From Kribbella kalugense (lineage in GTDB: Bacteria > Actinomycetota > Actinomycetes > Propionibacteriales > Kribbellaceae): a stretch of 64,000 bases of DNA. Below, one piece after another: positions 17,664 to 27,023 of this stretch (positions are counted from its first letter, which is position 1; each line of letters begins with the position of its first letter). The notes below the pieces were generated by a model that saw nothing but the letters and a program-made list of their open reading frames with translations, did not search any database and was not told where the DNA came from. The DNA is taken from the NCBI RefSeq assembly GCF_004365875.1, contig NZ_SODF01000001.1, forward strand, positions 744,001 through 808,000. Direction: 5' to 3'. Both the position numbers and the translations under genes were made by a program.

Positions 17664-17783
17664 CAAGTCCGAGTGTCAAACCCTGCCGCAAACACGCCGA
17701 ACCGGTTAGTCTCGATTTCCGAGGCACGTAGGAGGAAGGTAGCTACTAGCAACCACTAGGGCACGCCCACCCAGGGGAGGGGT

Positions 17784-20453
17784 GTGACGCGCGTGACGGG
17801 CCCAGGGCTCGATCGAGAGCGCGAAGCGTTCCGGCAGTCGGCGGAAAGCAAGACTCCGCGGCCGCCGCTCACGCTGGTGACCCGCGAGCGGTTGCACTCC
17901 GCGCTAGACCTTGGCGTGCGCGCGCCGCTGACCCTGGTGGTCGCACCGGCCGGCACCGGGAAGACCGTGCTGCTGTCGGACTGGGTGACGCGCCGGCGGC
18001 TGCTGGGGCAGAAGGTCGTCTGGGTGCCCGGGCAGACTCCGGGTTCGCTGCACGGATTCCTCGAGCGGGCGGCCGAGCTCGAGAGCGCGCTGATGCTGGA
18101 CCCGATCGTCATCGACGACGCTCATTTGCTTCCGGCATCGACCGTCACCGAGATGGCACGGGTCCTGCAGCAGTCGCCGCACGCGGTCCGGCTGCTGCTC
18201 GCCACCCGGTACGACCTGCCGTTGCCGATCTCCGAACTCGAGATCAGAGGGATGGCGCTGACCCTGCGCTCGCGGGATCTGCGGTTCAACGACGCCGAAG
18301 CCACGCTGCTCGTGCAGGCGCACGCCGAGGACGCGACCCCGGACGCCATCGCCAGGGTGCAGGAGAAGACGGCCGGCTGGGCCGCCGCGCTGGTGCTCGC
18401 CGCCCGAACGCTGCAGTCGTCCGGTGACGTCGTCTGGCCGCTGGCCAGCCAGCGTCCGGTGCTCGACCTACTGTTCGGCGAGACGCTGAACACCCTCGAT
18501 CCGCGGGTCCAGGCAATGCTGCTGAGCACCTTCGGCGTCACCTCGCTGACGCCGCAGCTGGCCGCCGTGATGAGCGGCGACGGCGAGGCCGGCTCGATGC
18601 TCGAGGACCTCGCCGGCAGCGGTCTCCTCGTTACGGCGTACGCCGATTCGCCGTCGAGCACTCCGCTCTACCGGTACCACCCGCTGCTGGTCGAGCTGCT
18701 CCGGCGGCGGATCGCGATCAGCGTCGACGACCGCCAGTTGGTCGTCACCGCGCAGCATCGTTCCGCCTTGTACTACGAGAGTCGCGGGGACAGCGAGGCC
18801 GCGTTGCGGAGCGCGCTGCTTGCCGACGACGCGGAGCTGGTGGCGCGGATCCTGCTCGGCCACGGGCCTGCCCTGCTCACTGCGGGAGAGGCCGCGCTGG
18901 TCGAGGCAGCCTTCGACGTACTCCCGGCCGGCTACGTCGAGCAGCATCCACACCTGTTCGGTGTCCGCGGGTTGCTGCGGCGGGTCACTGGCGACGTTGC
19001 CGGCGCGGTGCTGGATGCGGCGTCGGCCGACGAGAGGACGGCCGAGAGTACGGCGGAGGCCCGTCCAGCCCGGCCGGAGGACGACGCGTTGGCGGCGGAC
19101 GCCGTACTGCTGCGGCTGTGGGAGTCGCGGTACGGATGGCAGGACGTGCACGCCGCGATAGAACGGGCCCGGTCGCTGCTGAGCCCGGTCCCGGCAGCAG
19201 GCGACACTCCGCACGCTGTGCTCGGTCCCGAGCGGCTGGCCTGGTTGCTGATCGAGCTGGCGGCCGCCGAGACCTGGGCCGACGAGCTGGACGCGGCGCT
19301 CAGCCATCTGGACGAGGCGTTGGTGACCGCCCGGATGGCGGGCCATCACCAACTCATCGCAGCGGGTCTCGCTCACCGGGCGGTCGTGCAGCACGTACGG
19401 GGTCAAGGCCAGAACGCGGCCTGGTCGGCGCAGGCCGCCCTTGACGCGGCGGGCGAGCAAGGACTTCCGCAGGAGTACTGCGCTCGCGCTCAGGTCGTAC
19501 TGGGATTTGCGGCGGTGAGCGGGCTCGATCTCGACTCAGCCTCGAAGTACTACGAGCAGGTGGCGGTGGCCGACGTGGCCGGATCCGACACAGTGGTCGC
19601 GGGACTGCGGACGATGTTGCGGACCATGCTCCTGGTCGAGCAAGGTCGGCTCGGGGACGCTCTCACCGAGCTCACCACCGACCCGGTCGCGGCCGGCCCG
19701 CTGCCGTCGTACCTGTCCCGCGATCTGGCGCTGCTGCGGTGCTGGCTGGCGACCCTGCTCGGCGACAAAGCCACGGTCGACACCCAGGTGAGCGTGCTCG
19801 AGCGCACCGGCAACACGACCGAGGCCGAGCTGGTCCGGGCGATGACTTCGATGGAGGACGCCCAGGCCGCGCTGAAGCTGATCGAGGCCGGGCTCGACCG
19901 GCCGGACATCTACCCACCGCTCGCCTCGGCGGCCGCGTCGTTCCGGACCGTCCTGCTGGTCCGGGCGGGTGACGAGCTGGCCGCCGAGGCCGCGCTGGTC
20001 GACACCCTTAATCGGATCACGCCGCAGCGCATGCTGCACGTTCTCGCCACTGCCGGCGGTGAGCCGGCGTTCCTGGACCGGTTGCGCAAGCACCTCACCG
20101 GTCCGAACCCGCATCCGTTCGCGGCCGCCGCGCTCGAGAAGCTGTCCAGTTACCAGCCGGCCTGGAGCGAGGCCGGCGGGATGACTCCGCTGGCCCGGAC
20201 TCGGCCCGACGCTCACACCCCGCCGCCGCGCCGGCTCGAGGCGGTGATCAACGGTGCCCGGATCAAGCTGACGGCCCGCGAGGCCGAGGTGCTCGACCAG
20301 CTTGCGCTCGGCAGCTCGTACGCCGAGGTCGCGCAGGCACTGTTCATCACCGAGAACACGGTCAAGACGCACCTGATCTCGCTGTACCGCAAGCTCGGGG
20401 TGGACAAGCGGTCTGCGGCGTTGCGAACCGCGCGCACGGTCGGCCTGCTGTAG
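17784..20453 (+). CDS. MalT-like LuxR-family ATP-binding transcriptional regulator
   Basis: 889 residues. A STAND-type ATPase module opens the protein with Walker A APAGTGKT (54-61) and a Walker B-like LDPIVIDDAH (near 110). The centre is a long TPR-like helical array (about 340-800), and the last 70 residues are a LuxR helix-turn-helix (LTAREAEVLDQLALGSSYAEVAQALFITENTVKTHLISLYRKLGV). Such proteins switch on when an inducer binds the sensor region. The GTG start follows a GGGGAGGGG ribosome site. The next genes, on the same strand after 47 bp, encode a repeat protein and an RDD membrane protein, possible targets. The inducer is unknown. Confidence 0.88.
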   Translation: MTRVTGPGLDREREAFRQSAESKTPRPPLTLVTRERLHSALDLGVRAPLTLVVAPAGTGKTVLLSDWVTRRRLLGQKVVWVPGQTPGSLHGFLERAAELESALMLDPIVIDDAHLLPASTVTEMARVLQQSPHAVRLLLATRYDLPLPISELEIRGMALTLRSRDLRFNDAEATLLVQAHAEDATPDAIARVQEKTAGWAAALVLAARTLQSSGDVVWPLASQRPVLDLLFGETLNTLDPRVQAMLLSTFGVTSLTPQLAAVMSGDGEAGSMLEDLAGSGLLVTAYADSPSSTPLYRYHPLLVELLRRRIAISVDDRQLVVTAQHRSALYYESRGDSEAALRSALLADDAELVARILLGHGPALLTAGEAALVEAAFDVLPAGYVEQHPHLFGVRGLLRRVTGDVAGAVLDAASADERTAESTAEARPARPEDDALAADAVLLRLWESRYGWQDVHAAIERARSLLSPVPAAGDTPHAVLGPERLAWLLIELAAAETWADELDAALSHLDEALVTARMAGHHQLIAAGLAHRAVVQHVRGQGQNAAWSAQAALDAAGEQGLPQEYCARAQVVLGFAAVSGLDLDSASKYYEQVAVADVAGSDTVVAGLRTMLRTMLLVEQGRLGDALTELTTDPVAAGPLPSYLSRDLALLRCWLATLLGDKATVDTQVSVLERTGNTTEAELVRAMTSMEDAQAALKLIEAGLDRPDIYPPLASAAASFRTVLLVRAGDELAAEAALVDTLNRITPQRMLHVLATAGGEPAFLDRLRKHLTGPNPHPFAAAALEKLSSYQPAWSEAGGMTPLARTRPDAHTPPPRRLEAVINGARIKLTAREAEVLDQLALGSSYAEVAQALFITENTVKTHLISLYRKLGVDKRSAALRTARTVGLL

Positions 20454-20500
20454 GTGCTTGTTTGTTGGCCGAGATCACCTGGAGCGGGTGAGGAGGATCA

Positions 20501-20950
20501 ATGGCAGTCCTGGGACGACTGGCCGGCAAGGTCACGGGCCGGGTGGTCGAATCCGTTCAGCCGGACGTCATCCTGTCCCATATCGACCTCGACGCGCTGC
20601 TCGACCGGATCGACCTCAACCGCCTGCTCGACCGCATCGACGTCGAGCGCCTGGTGGCCCGCATCGACGTCGAAGACCTGATGGACCGCGTCGATGTCGA
20701 ACGGCTGCTCGAGCGCGTCGACCTGGACCGCCTGGTCGAGCGGCTCGACGTCGAAACCCTGGTACGTCGGTCCGGCCTGCCCGAGGTGGTCGTCGAGAGC
20801 CAGGCCCGGCTCGCGGGCTCGGTCATCGACCTGGTCCGACGGCAGCTCGCCGGACTGGACGCCGTACTCAATCGGGGTGTCACGCGGCTGCTGCGCAGAG
20901 ATCCGGACTCGTTGCCGATCGCACCGCGGCTGCTCGAGGATTCGGAGTGA
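20501..20950 (+). CDS. Nonapeptide-repeat protein coupled to an RDD membrane protein
   Basis: 149 residues with no signal peptide. Residues 28-90 consist of seven consecutive 9-residue units with the pattern [IVL]-D-[LV]-x-x-L-[LVM]-x-R (IDLDALLDR, IDLNRLLDR, IDVERLVAR, IDVEDLMDR, VDVERLLER, VDLDRLVER, LDVETLVRR). The rest is helical and ends in an acidic tail (LPIAPRLLEDSE). A 9-residue period is not a heptad coil; it suggests stacked short turns or a helical solenoid with Asp and Arg ladders. The stop overlaps the RDD start by 4 bp (GTGA), so the two products probably work together at the membrane. Function unknown. Confidence 0.8.
   Translation: MAVLGRLAGKVTGRVVESVQPDVILSHIDLDALLDRIDLNRLLDRIDVERLVARIDVEDLMDRVDVERLLERVDLDRLVERLDVETLVRRSGLPEVVVESQARLAGSVIDLVRRQLAGLDAVLNRGVTRLLRRDPDSLPIAPRLLEDSE
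20582..20770 (+). repeat. Seven in-frame 27-bp coding repeats
   Basis: Seven tandem 27-bp units inside the preceding gene, each encoding a variant of I-D-V-E-R-L-L-x-R. The DNA units have diverged but keep GTCGA and CTGGTCGAGCG-like cores, so copy number could vary between strains by recombination. Confidence 0.75.
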
Positions 20951-21456
20951 GCGGGCGGCTGACCGTCACCGGTCACTACGCCGGCGCGGTGAGCCGAGCT
21001 ACCGCCACCGCGCTCGATCTCTTGCTCATCGCAACGACCTTCACGATCGGCCTGGCCGGCGTCAACCTGCTGACCACCTCCTTCTGGGGTGTCTCGGTAC
21101 GACGCGCGCTGCCGGCAACGATCGCCGTCGTGGTGCTCGCGTTCTGCTACGTGTTCGGATTCCTCGCGATCGCCGGTCGTACGCCCGGCCAGGGCATCGT
21201 CGGTCTTCGGGTTGTGCGGTCCGACGGCGGCCCGATCCGGGCCGGAAACGCCCTGCGGTGGGTGGTTGCGTTTCCGTTCAGCGTCGTACCGGCCGGGCTG
21301 GGTTTCGTGCCGATCGTGTTCCATCGCGAGCATCGGGCGCTGCACGATCTGATCGCGGGGACCGCGGTGGTCTACGACTGGGGCGAACGGCCGGCGGAGC
21401 TGCCGGGACCGCTGTCAGCGTTTCTCGCGAGGCACGACGATGGGGGTTCACCCTAA
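20947..21456 (+). CDS. RDD-family membrane protein
   Basis: 169 residues with the RDD-domain arrangement: first transmembrane segment containing ATALDLLLIATTFTIGLAG, a second (ALPATIAVVVLAFCYVFGFLAI), the cytoplasmic motif GRTPGQGIVGLRVV, a third segment (VVAFPFSVVPAGLGFVPIVF) and the closing HRALHDLIAGTAVVYDW. RDD proteins are small membrane proteins of mostly unknown function, some linked to ion exchange. The GTG start overlaps the nonapeptide-repeat gene by 4 bp. Confidence 0.85.
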   Translation: MSGRLTVTGHYAGAVSRATATALDLLLIATTFTIGLAGVNLLTTSFWGVSVRRALPATIAVVVLAFCYVFGFLAIAGRTPGQGIVGLRVVRSDGGPIRAGNALRWVVAFPFSVVPAGLGFVPIVFHREHRALHDLIAGTAVVYDWGERPAELPGPLSAFLARHDDGGSP

Positions 21457-21544
21457 TCGGTGGAGGCCGGTCGTGGGCCGGGTTGATGGGATGAGGCCGT
21501 CCAGCGCGGAAACACTGACGCGCCTGCCCATCGAGGAGTTCTTC

Positions 21545-22027
21545 ATGACCCACCTGGTGGTGCTAGGTCTGGACAGCCGCGACGACGCCGAGCGTGTCAT
21601 CCAGCTGACCGAGGACCTGGCGAAGCAGCAACTCCTGCAGCGCGAAGACGCGGCGTACGCCTACAAGGACGACAAAGGCAAGGTTCGCATCCAGCAGACC
21701 ATCAACCTCACCGGCGCCGGCGCCGCGAGTGGCGCGCTCTGGGGCACGCTGATCGGACTCATCTTCCTGAACCCGCTCGCCGGCTTCGCCGTCGGCGCGG
21801 CCTCCGGTGCGCTCTCCGGCAAGCTCACCGACATCGGCATCAACGACGACATGATCAAGCAGGTCGGCCAGGAGTTGCAGGAGGGCCACGCCGCGGTGTT
21901 CCTGCTGGCCCGGTCGGCAACCGTCGATCGAGTGGTCGACGCACTCAAGCCGTTCAGCCCGACGATCATCCAGACCAACCTGTCGAAGGAGCGCGAGGAC
22001 GAGCTCGTCCAGGCCCTCCAGAGCTGA
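21545..22027 (+). CDS. DUF1269 family membrane protein
   Basis: 160 residues. N-terminal ferredoxin-like segment (HLVVLGLDSRDDAERVIQLTEDLAKQ), a Gly-rich hydrophobic hairpin (GAGAASGALWGTLIGLIFLNPLAGFAVGAASGALSGKL, about residues 55-93) and a C-terminal domain with SATVDRVVDALKPFSPTIIQTNLSKEREDELVQAL. This matches DUF1269, a family of stress-associated membrane proteins without assigned chemistry. ATG 21545 has GAGGAG 6-11 nt upstream; the longer in-frame start has no such site. Confidence 0.8.
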   Translation: MTHLVVLGLDSRDDAERVIQLTEDLAKQQLLQREDAAYAYKDDKGKVRIQQTINLTGAGAASGALWGTLIGLIFLNPLAGFAVGAASGALSGKLTDIGINDDMIKQVGQELQEGHAAVFLLARSATVDRVVDALKPFSPTIIQTNLSKEREDELVQALQS

Positions 22028-22051
22028 TCCCCGTACGTCGGAGGAGGTTTC

Positions 22052-23554
22052 GTGAACACGATCCCGCGTGACTTCGATCCGATTCCTTCGACCCGGAACC
22101 GGGTTCGGGTCGGTGTTGCTTCACTCAAGCAGGCGGCCGACGAGGCGGATGCCCTCGCCGTACCGGTCGGCGCCGATGCCGAACCACCGGAGGAACTGGG
22201 TACCGATCTGGCCGGGCTGGCCTCGGCCGGCTTCACGGGCCGGCGCGGCGAGACGCTGGTCCTTCCGCGCGCCGACGGCCCGGTCCGGGTCGCGGTCGGG
22301 ATCGGCGGCCGCGGCGAGATCGACGCGACCGTCGTCCGTGACCTGGCCGCGGAGTTCGCCCGCGCCGTTCCCTGGCACCGGAAGCTCGCGATCGAAGTGG
22401 CTGCCGGGGACGTCTCGGTGGCCGACTTCGCCCAGGCCGTGACCGAGGGCGTCTTGCTGGCGCGCTGGCGGTACTTCGTCGGTCGTGACGCCGATCAGCC
22501 CACGCTGGACTCGCTGCTGATCGTGGCCTCCGACGAGGACACCCCGGCGGCCGAGGCCGGTGTCGAACGCGGCCAGATCGTCGCCGCGGCCTACAACCTG
22601 GGCCGCGACCTGGCCAACTGCCCGGCGACGACGCTCTCTGCTGTCCGAATGGCCGAGGTGGCTCTAGAGGTCGGTACGGCGTCCGGCCTGGAGGTCGAGG
22701 TCTTCGACAAGGACCAGCTGATCGCCATGGGCTGCGGCGGACTCCTCGGGGTGAACCGGGGCAGCGTGGAGCCGCCCCGGATGATCCGGCTGCGCTACCA
22801 GCCGACCGATCCGACCGGCCGGATCGCCCTGATCGGCAAGGGGATCATGTACGACTCCGGCGGCATCAGCCTGAAGCCGAGCGACGAGTCGCACGCCCAG
22901 ATGAAGAACGACATGACGGGCGCTGCCACCGTGCTCGCATCGATGACGGCCCTGCGTGACTTGGGATGTACGACGGCTGTGACCGGCTACCTGATGTGCA
23001 CCGACAACATGCCGTCCGGGTCGGCGATGAAGCTCGGCGACGTCCTGACCATGCGGAACGGTACGACGGTCGAGGTGCTCAACACCGACGCCGAAGGGCG
23101 TCTCGTGATGGCCGACGCACTCGCGCTGGCGACCGAGGAGCCCGTCGACGCGATCGTCGACATCGCGACCCTGACCGGCGCGTGCCTGCGCACGTTCGGT
23201 GTAGAGATCGCCGGCGTGATGGGCAACAACTCGGCCGTCGTGGAGCAGTTGCGGCGCGCGGGTGACACGGTCGACGAGCCCGTGTGGGAGCTGCCACTGC
23301 ACCGGTCGTACCGATCCCAGCTCGACTCGACGATCGCCGACATGACCAACATGGGCGGGATCAATGCCGGCTCCATCACGGCCGCACTGTTCCTCGAAGA
23401 GTTCGTCGCCGGCCTGCCCTGGGCCCACGTCGACATCGCGGGTACGGCGCAACTGCCGGCGCCGCGAACCTGGCGGAACAAGGGTGCGACCGGCTTCGGC
23501 ACCAAACTCCTGATCGAATTCGCGCTGCAGTTCGCCCGGCCGGAGGAATCATGA
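22052..23554 (+). CDS. pepA: Leucyl aminopeptidase, M17 family
   Basis: 500 residues in two domains: a variable N-terminal domain (about 1-170) and the M17 catalytic domain. All metal and active-site residues are present: Lys263, Asp268 and Lys275 (GKGIMYDSGGISLKP), Asp287, and the signature NTDAEGRLVMADAL with Asp346, Glu348 and Arg350. It is a hexameric dizinc exopeptidase that trims N-terminal residues from peptides in the cytoplasm. GTG 22052 follows GGAGGAGG. Its stop overlaps the next gene, an AbgT-type transporter, by 4 bp, so imported glutamyl-type peptides are the likely substrates here. Confidence 0.93.
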   Translation: MNTIPRDFDPIPSTRNRVRVGVASLKQAADEADALAVPVGADAEPPEELGTDLAGLASAGFTGRRGETLVLPRADGPVRVAVGIGGRGEIDATVVRDLAAEFARAVPWHRKLAIEVAAGDVSVADFAQAVTEGVLLARWRYFVGRDADQPTLDSLLIVASDEDTPAAEAGVERGQIVAAAYNLGRDLANCPATTLSAVRMAEVALEVGTASGLEVEVFDKDQLIAMGCGGLLGVNRGSVEPPRMIRLRYQPTDPTGRIALIGKGIMYDSGGISLKPSDESHAQMKNDMTGAATVLASMTALRDLGCTTAVTGYLMCTDNMPSGSAMKLGDVLTMRNGTTVEVLNTDAEGRLVMADALALATEEPVDAIVDIATLTGACLRTFGVEIAGVMGNNSAVVEQLRRAGDTVDEPVWELPLHRSYRSQLDSTIADMTNMGGINAGSITAALFLEEFVAGLPWAHVDIAGTAQLPAPRTWRNKGATGFGTKLLIEFALQFARPEES

Positions 23555-25218
23555 GCACCGAGGCGCTCGGCGACAAGCCGGTCAAGAAAGGCGGGATGCA
23601 GCGCATCCTGGACGGGATCGAGCGGGTCGGCAACAAAGTCCCGCACCCGGCGATCATCTTCCTGGCGCTGATCGTCATCGTCATCGTGCTGTCCCAGATC
23701 CTGTCCTGGGCCGGGACCAGCGTGACCACCGAGGTCGCGGAGCCGGCCACGGTCCAGGTCGCGCCCGACTACGAGGGCGGCACCAGCGTCGCCGGCAACG
23801 ACGCCCCGCCCGCGCAGGCAATCCCGCAGTACGAGGTGAAGCACGAGACGATCAAGGCCGAGAGCCTGCTGACCGGTGATGGCATCCGGTTCATCTTCAC
23901 CACGGCGGTGCAGAACTTCAACGACTTCGGCGTGGTCGCGGTGATCCTGGTCGCGATGATCGGGGTCGGCGTCGCCGAGGAGGCCGGGCTGATCGCCGCA
24001 CTGATCCGGAAGATGGTGAAAGTCGCGCCGAAAGCCGCGATCACGTTCATCATCGTGCTGCTCGGCGGCATCTCGAGCGTCGCGTCAGATGCGGGCTATC
24101 TGGTCCTGATACCACTCGGCGCAGCCGCGTTCGCATCGCTCGGGCGACATCCGCTGGCCGGTATCGCGGCGGCGTACGCCGGGGTCAGCGCGGCGTTCTT
24201 CGTGAACATCCTGATCACTCCGGCCGACGGGATCATCACCGAGGTCACCAACGAGACGATCGGGCTGGTCGCACCCGACGTACACCTGAACGTCACGCAC
24301 AACTTCTACTTCAGCATCGTCGCGACGCTGTTCTGCGCCGCGGTGATGACGCTGATCACCGAGCGCATCCTCGAGCCCCGGCTCGGCAAGTACGACCCGG
24401 CCGAGGCGCCGTCCGACGCGCCGGTCGACCACAAGCCCAGCGAGGAGGAAATGGCACTGGAGTCCCGCGGGCTGCGGTTCTCGGTCTACTACCTGCTGGT
24501 CGCGGTCGTGATCGTGTCCGCGCTGACCTTCATCCCCAAGGCCCCGCTGCGCAACCCGGACACCGGTGAGATCTTCGGGAACTCGCCGTTCATGAGCAGC
24601 CTGCTCTTCATCATCTCGATGCTGTTCCTGGCCGCCGGTCTGGGTTACGGCCAGGGCGCGAAGTCGCTGACCGGGAGCACGAACGTGATCAACGCGATCG
24701 TGAAGACGTTCAACGGCCTCGGCGGACTGATCTTCCTGATGCTGCTGATCGCCCAGTTCATTGCCTACTTCAACTACACGAACATCTCGACCCTGGCCGC
24801 GACCGGTCTGGCCGACCTGCTCGAGCGCGCCGACATCGGTCCGCTGCCGCTGCTGATCGGCTTCATCCTGCTGGTCTTCATCATCGACCTGATCATGCCC
24901 GGGGTGATCCCGAAATGGGCCATCCTGGCGCCGATCTTCATCCCGCTGTTCTACCGGCTGGGGATCGCGCCGCAGACCGTCGTCGCGGCGTACCGGGTCG
25001 GCGACGGTCCGGCGAACGTGATCACGCCGCTGATGGTGTACCTGCCGTTCATCGTGCTGGTCTGCCAGCGGTACCGGAAGAAGGCGGGGATGGGCACCGT
25101 GGTGTCGATGATGCTGCCGTACACCGGGATCGTGCTGGTGTCGTGGACGCTGTTCTACATCGTGTGGTACCTGATCGGGATTCCGTGGGGCCCGGGCGCA
25201 CCGGTGCACCTCGGGTAG
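23551..25218 (+). CDS. abgT: AbgT-family transporter (aminobenzoyl-glutamate/dipeptide type)
   Basis: 555 residues with about 11-13 hydrophobic segments and the AbgT/MtrF hallmarks: GGMQRILDGIERVGNKVPHPAIIFL at the N-terminus, GISSVASDAGYLVLIPLGAAAF, the re-entrant segment ITPADGIITEVTNE, and PGVIPKWAILAPIFIPLFYRLG with YRVGDGPANVITPLMVYLPF near the end. AbgT imports p-aminobenzoyl-glutamate in E. coli and MtrF exports sulfonamides. A periplasmic insert of about 75 residues follows the first segment. ATG 23551 lies in the pepA stop. Operon context with an aminopeptidase and a glutaminase favours uptake of a glutamyl amide. Confidence 0.88.
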   Translation: MSTEALGDKPVKKGGMQRILDGIERVGNKVPHPAIIFLALIVIVIVLSQILSWAGTSVTTEVAEPATVQVAPDYEGGTSVAGNDAPPAQAIPQYEVKHETIKAESLLTGDGIRFIFTTAVQNFNDFGVVAVILVAMIGVGVAEEAGLIAALIRKMVKVAPKAAITFIIVLLGGISSVASDAGYLVLIPLGAAAFASLGRHPLAGIAAAYAGVSAAFFVNILITPADGIITEVTNETIGLVAPDVHLNVTHNFYFSIVATLFCAAVMTLITERILEPRLGKYDPAEAPSDAPVDHKPSEEEMALESRGLRFSVYYLLVAVVIVSALTFIPKAPLRNPDTGEIFGNSPFMSSLLFIISMLFLAAGLGYGQGAKSLTGSTNVINAIVKTFNGLGGLIFLMLLIAQFIAYFNYTNISTLAATGLADLLERADIGPLPLLIGFILLVFIIDLIMPGVIPKWAILAPIFIPLFYRLGIAPQTVVAAYRVGDGPANVITPLMVYLPFIVLVCQRYRKKAGMGTVVSMMLPYTGIVLVSWTLFYIVWYLIGIPWGPGAPVHLG

Positions 25219-25225
25219 GCCCGCC

Positions 25226-27022
25226 ATGGATGACGGCACGATCAGCCTGATCATCCTCGGAGTGGCCGTCGTACTGTTCGTGTGGAACAGGCTGCCCGTG
25301 GATGTCGTCGCGGTGCTGGTCGCCATCGCCTTGTGGGCAACGGGTGTGCTCGGCTTCACCGACGTACTCGCGGGCTTCGGCGATCCGGTGGTGATCTTCA
25401 TCGCCACGCTCTTCGTGGTGAGTGAGGGAGTCGACTCGACCGGCGTGACCGCGTGGGCCGGCCAGACGATCGTCCGGTACGCCGGAACCACCCGGACCCG
25501 GCTGTTGATCGCGGTCACCGCGTTGTGTGCCGTGCTGTCCGCCCTGATCACGTTGAACGGAGCGGTCGCGGCCCTGCTCCCATTGGTGGTCATGCTCGCG
25601 ATCCGGATCGGGCAGCCGCCGTCGCGGATGCTGATGCCGCTCACGTTCGCGGGCAGCGCCGGTTCGTTGCTGATGCTGACCGGGACACCGGTCAACATCA
25701 TCGTGTCGGAGGCGGCGAGCGATGCCGGCGCGGGCCCCTTCCCGTTCTTCTCCTTCGCGATCGTCGGAGTACCGCTCGTCATCGGCACCATCGCGATCTC
25801 GGTGCTCCTCGGCCCCAAGCTGCTGCCGGCCACCCGGCCCGCGCATCCGGCCGTCGACCTTGCCGTGCACGCCCGGACGCTCGACGTTCACTACGACCTG
25901 CAGGACGGGTTCTACCGACTGAGAGTGCGGGAGCTCTCGCCCTTGCTCGGACTCGTCGTCGGCGACGTGGATCTGACGCCGTACCCTGGGGTCGCGATCG
26001 TCGGCGCACAGGACGGGCAGGGCCGGAACCGGATGGACGCGGCCATCGACGTCGGCGACGTGCTCGTGGTGATCGGGCCGTCGGAGCAGGTCAGCAGGCT
26101 GACGGCCGACACGTTCCTCTCCGTCAGCATGGCGCCGACGCCGGTCGACGGCCTGCTGACGCGCGAGTCCGGCGTGGTCGAGGCCGTCATCCCGCCGCGG
26201 TCGGGGCTGGTCGGCGAGACCGTGTTCCCGGGGATGCATCGCGGACGTGATCTGGTCATCATCGCCGTACAGCGGATGGGCAAGGACCGCGGCAACCGGC
26301 ACACGCAGCTGGCCGAGGGCGACGCGATCCTGGTGCACGGTCCGTGGGAGACGCTCGAGGAGCTCAACCGGGACCGGGACATCCTGCTGGTCGACTCGCC
26401 GGAACTCGTCCGGCGGCAGGCCGTGCCGTGGGGGCCGAAGGCATCGATCGCGGTCGGGATTCTGGCGGCGATGGTGGTGCTGCTCGCGACCGGCGCCGTA
26501 CCGCCCGCGATGGCGGGCGTGCTGGCGGCGACGGCGATGGTGCTGACGAAGGTGGTCAGTCCATACCAGGCTTATCGCGCCATCTCGTGGCAGATCGTCG
26601 TACTGATCGGTGCTCTGATTCCGTTGTCGGGTGCGATTCAGTCCAGTGGCGGCGCGGACCGGATCGCCGATCTCATTGTCGACGCGGTCGGGCCGGGCCG
26701 GCCGTATTTGTTGCTGTTGGCCCTCTTCTTGCTGACGGCGGCGCTCGGTCAGATGGTCAGCAACACCGCGACTGTGCTGATCGTCGCGCCGATCGCGGTG
26801 GCGGCGGCCGAGGGGACCGGTACGTCGGTGAAGCCGGTGTTGATGTTGATCGCCGTTGCCGGTGCGGCCTCGCTGCTGACGCCGATCTCCACGCCGGCCA
26901 ATATGATGATCATGAGTCCGGCGGGCTACCGGTTCGGCGACTACTGGAAGCTCGGCCTGGTCGTGATGGCGTGGTGGTTGCTGATGGCAATCATCATCGT
27001 CCCGCTCGTCTGGCGCTTCTGA
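25226..27022 (+). CDS. SLC13/DASS-type permease with internal RCK (TrkA-C) domains
   Basis: 598 residues. The chain is a DASS permease split by two TrkA-C modules: N-terminal membrane half (about 1-200, with TLNGAVAALLPLVVML and the helix-loop GSLLMLTGTPVNIIVSE), two soluble RCK_C modules (about 230-300, VRELSPLLGLVVGD..., and 315-395, SGVVEAVIPPRSGLVGET...), and a second membrane half with SNTATVLIVAPIAVAAAEGTG and LTPISTPANMMIMSPAGYRFGDYW. Such proteins carry dicarboxylates, sulfate or amino-acid-like anions with Na+. It is 7 bp behind abgT and 1 bp before glsA, so it probably moves glutamate or a related anion in this operon. Confidence 0.87.
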   Translation: MDDGTISLIILGVAVVLFVWNRLPVDVVAVLVAIALWATGVLGFTDVLAGFGDPVVIFIATLFVVSEGVDSTGVTAWAGQTIVRYAGTTRTRLLIAVTALCAVLSALITLNGAVAALLPLVVMLAIRIGQPPSRMLMPLTFAGSAGSLLMLTGTPVNIIVSEAASDAGAGPFPFFSFAIVGVPLVIGTIAISVLLGPKLLPATRPAHPAVDLAVHARTLDVHYDLQDGFYRLRVRELSPLLGLVVGDVDLTPYPGVAIVGAQDGQGRNRMDAAIDVGDVLVVIGPSEQVSRLTADTFLSVSMAPTPVDGLLTRESGVVEAVIPPRSGLVGETVFPGMHRGRDLVIIAVQRMGKDRGNRHTQLAEGDAILVHGPWETLEELNRDRDILLVDSPELVRRQAVPWGPKASIAVGILAAMVVLLATGAVPPAMAGVLAATAMVLTKVVSPYQAYRAISWQIVVLIGALIPLSGAIQSSGGADRIADLIVDAVGPGRPYLLLLALFLLTAALGQMVSNTATVLIVAPIAVAAAEGTGTSVKPVLMLIAVAGAASLLTPISTPANMMIMSPAGYRFGDYWKLGLVVMAWWLLMAIIIVPLVWRF

Positions 27023-27023
27023 C

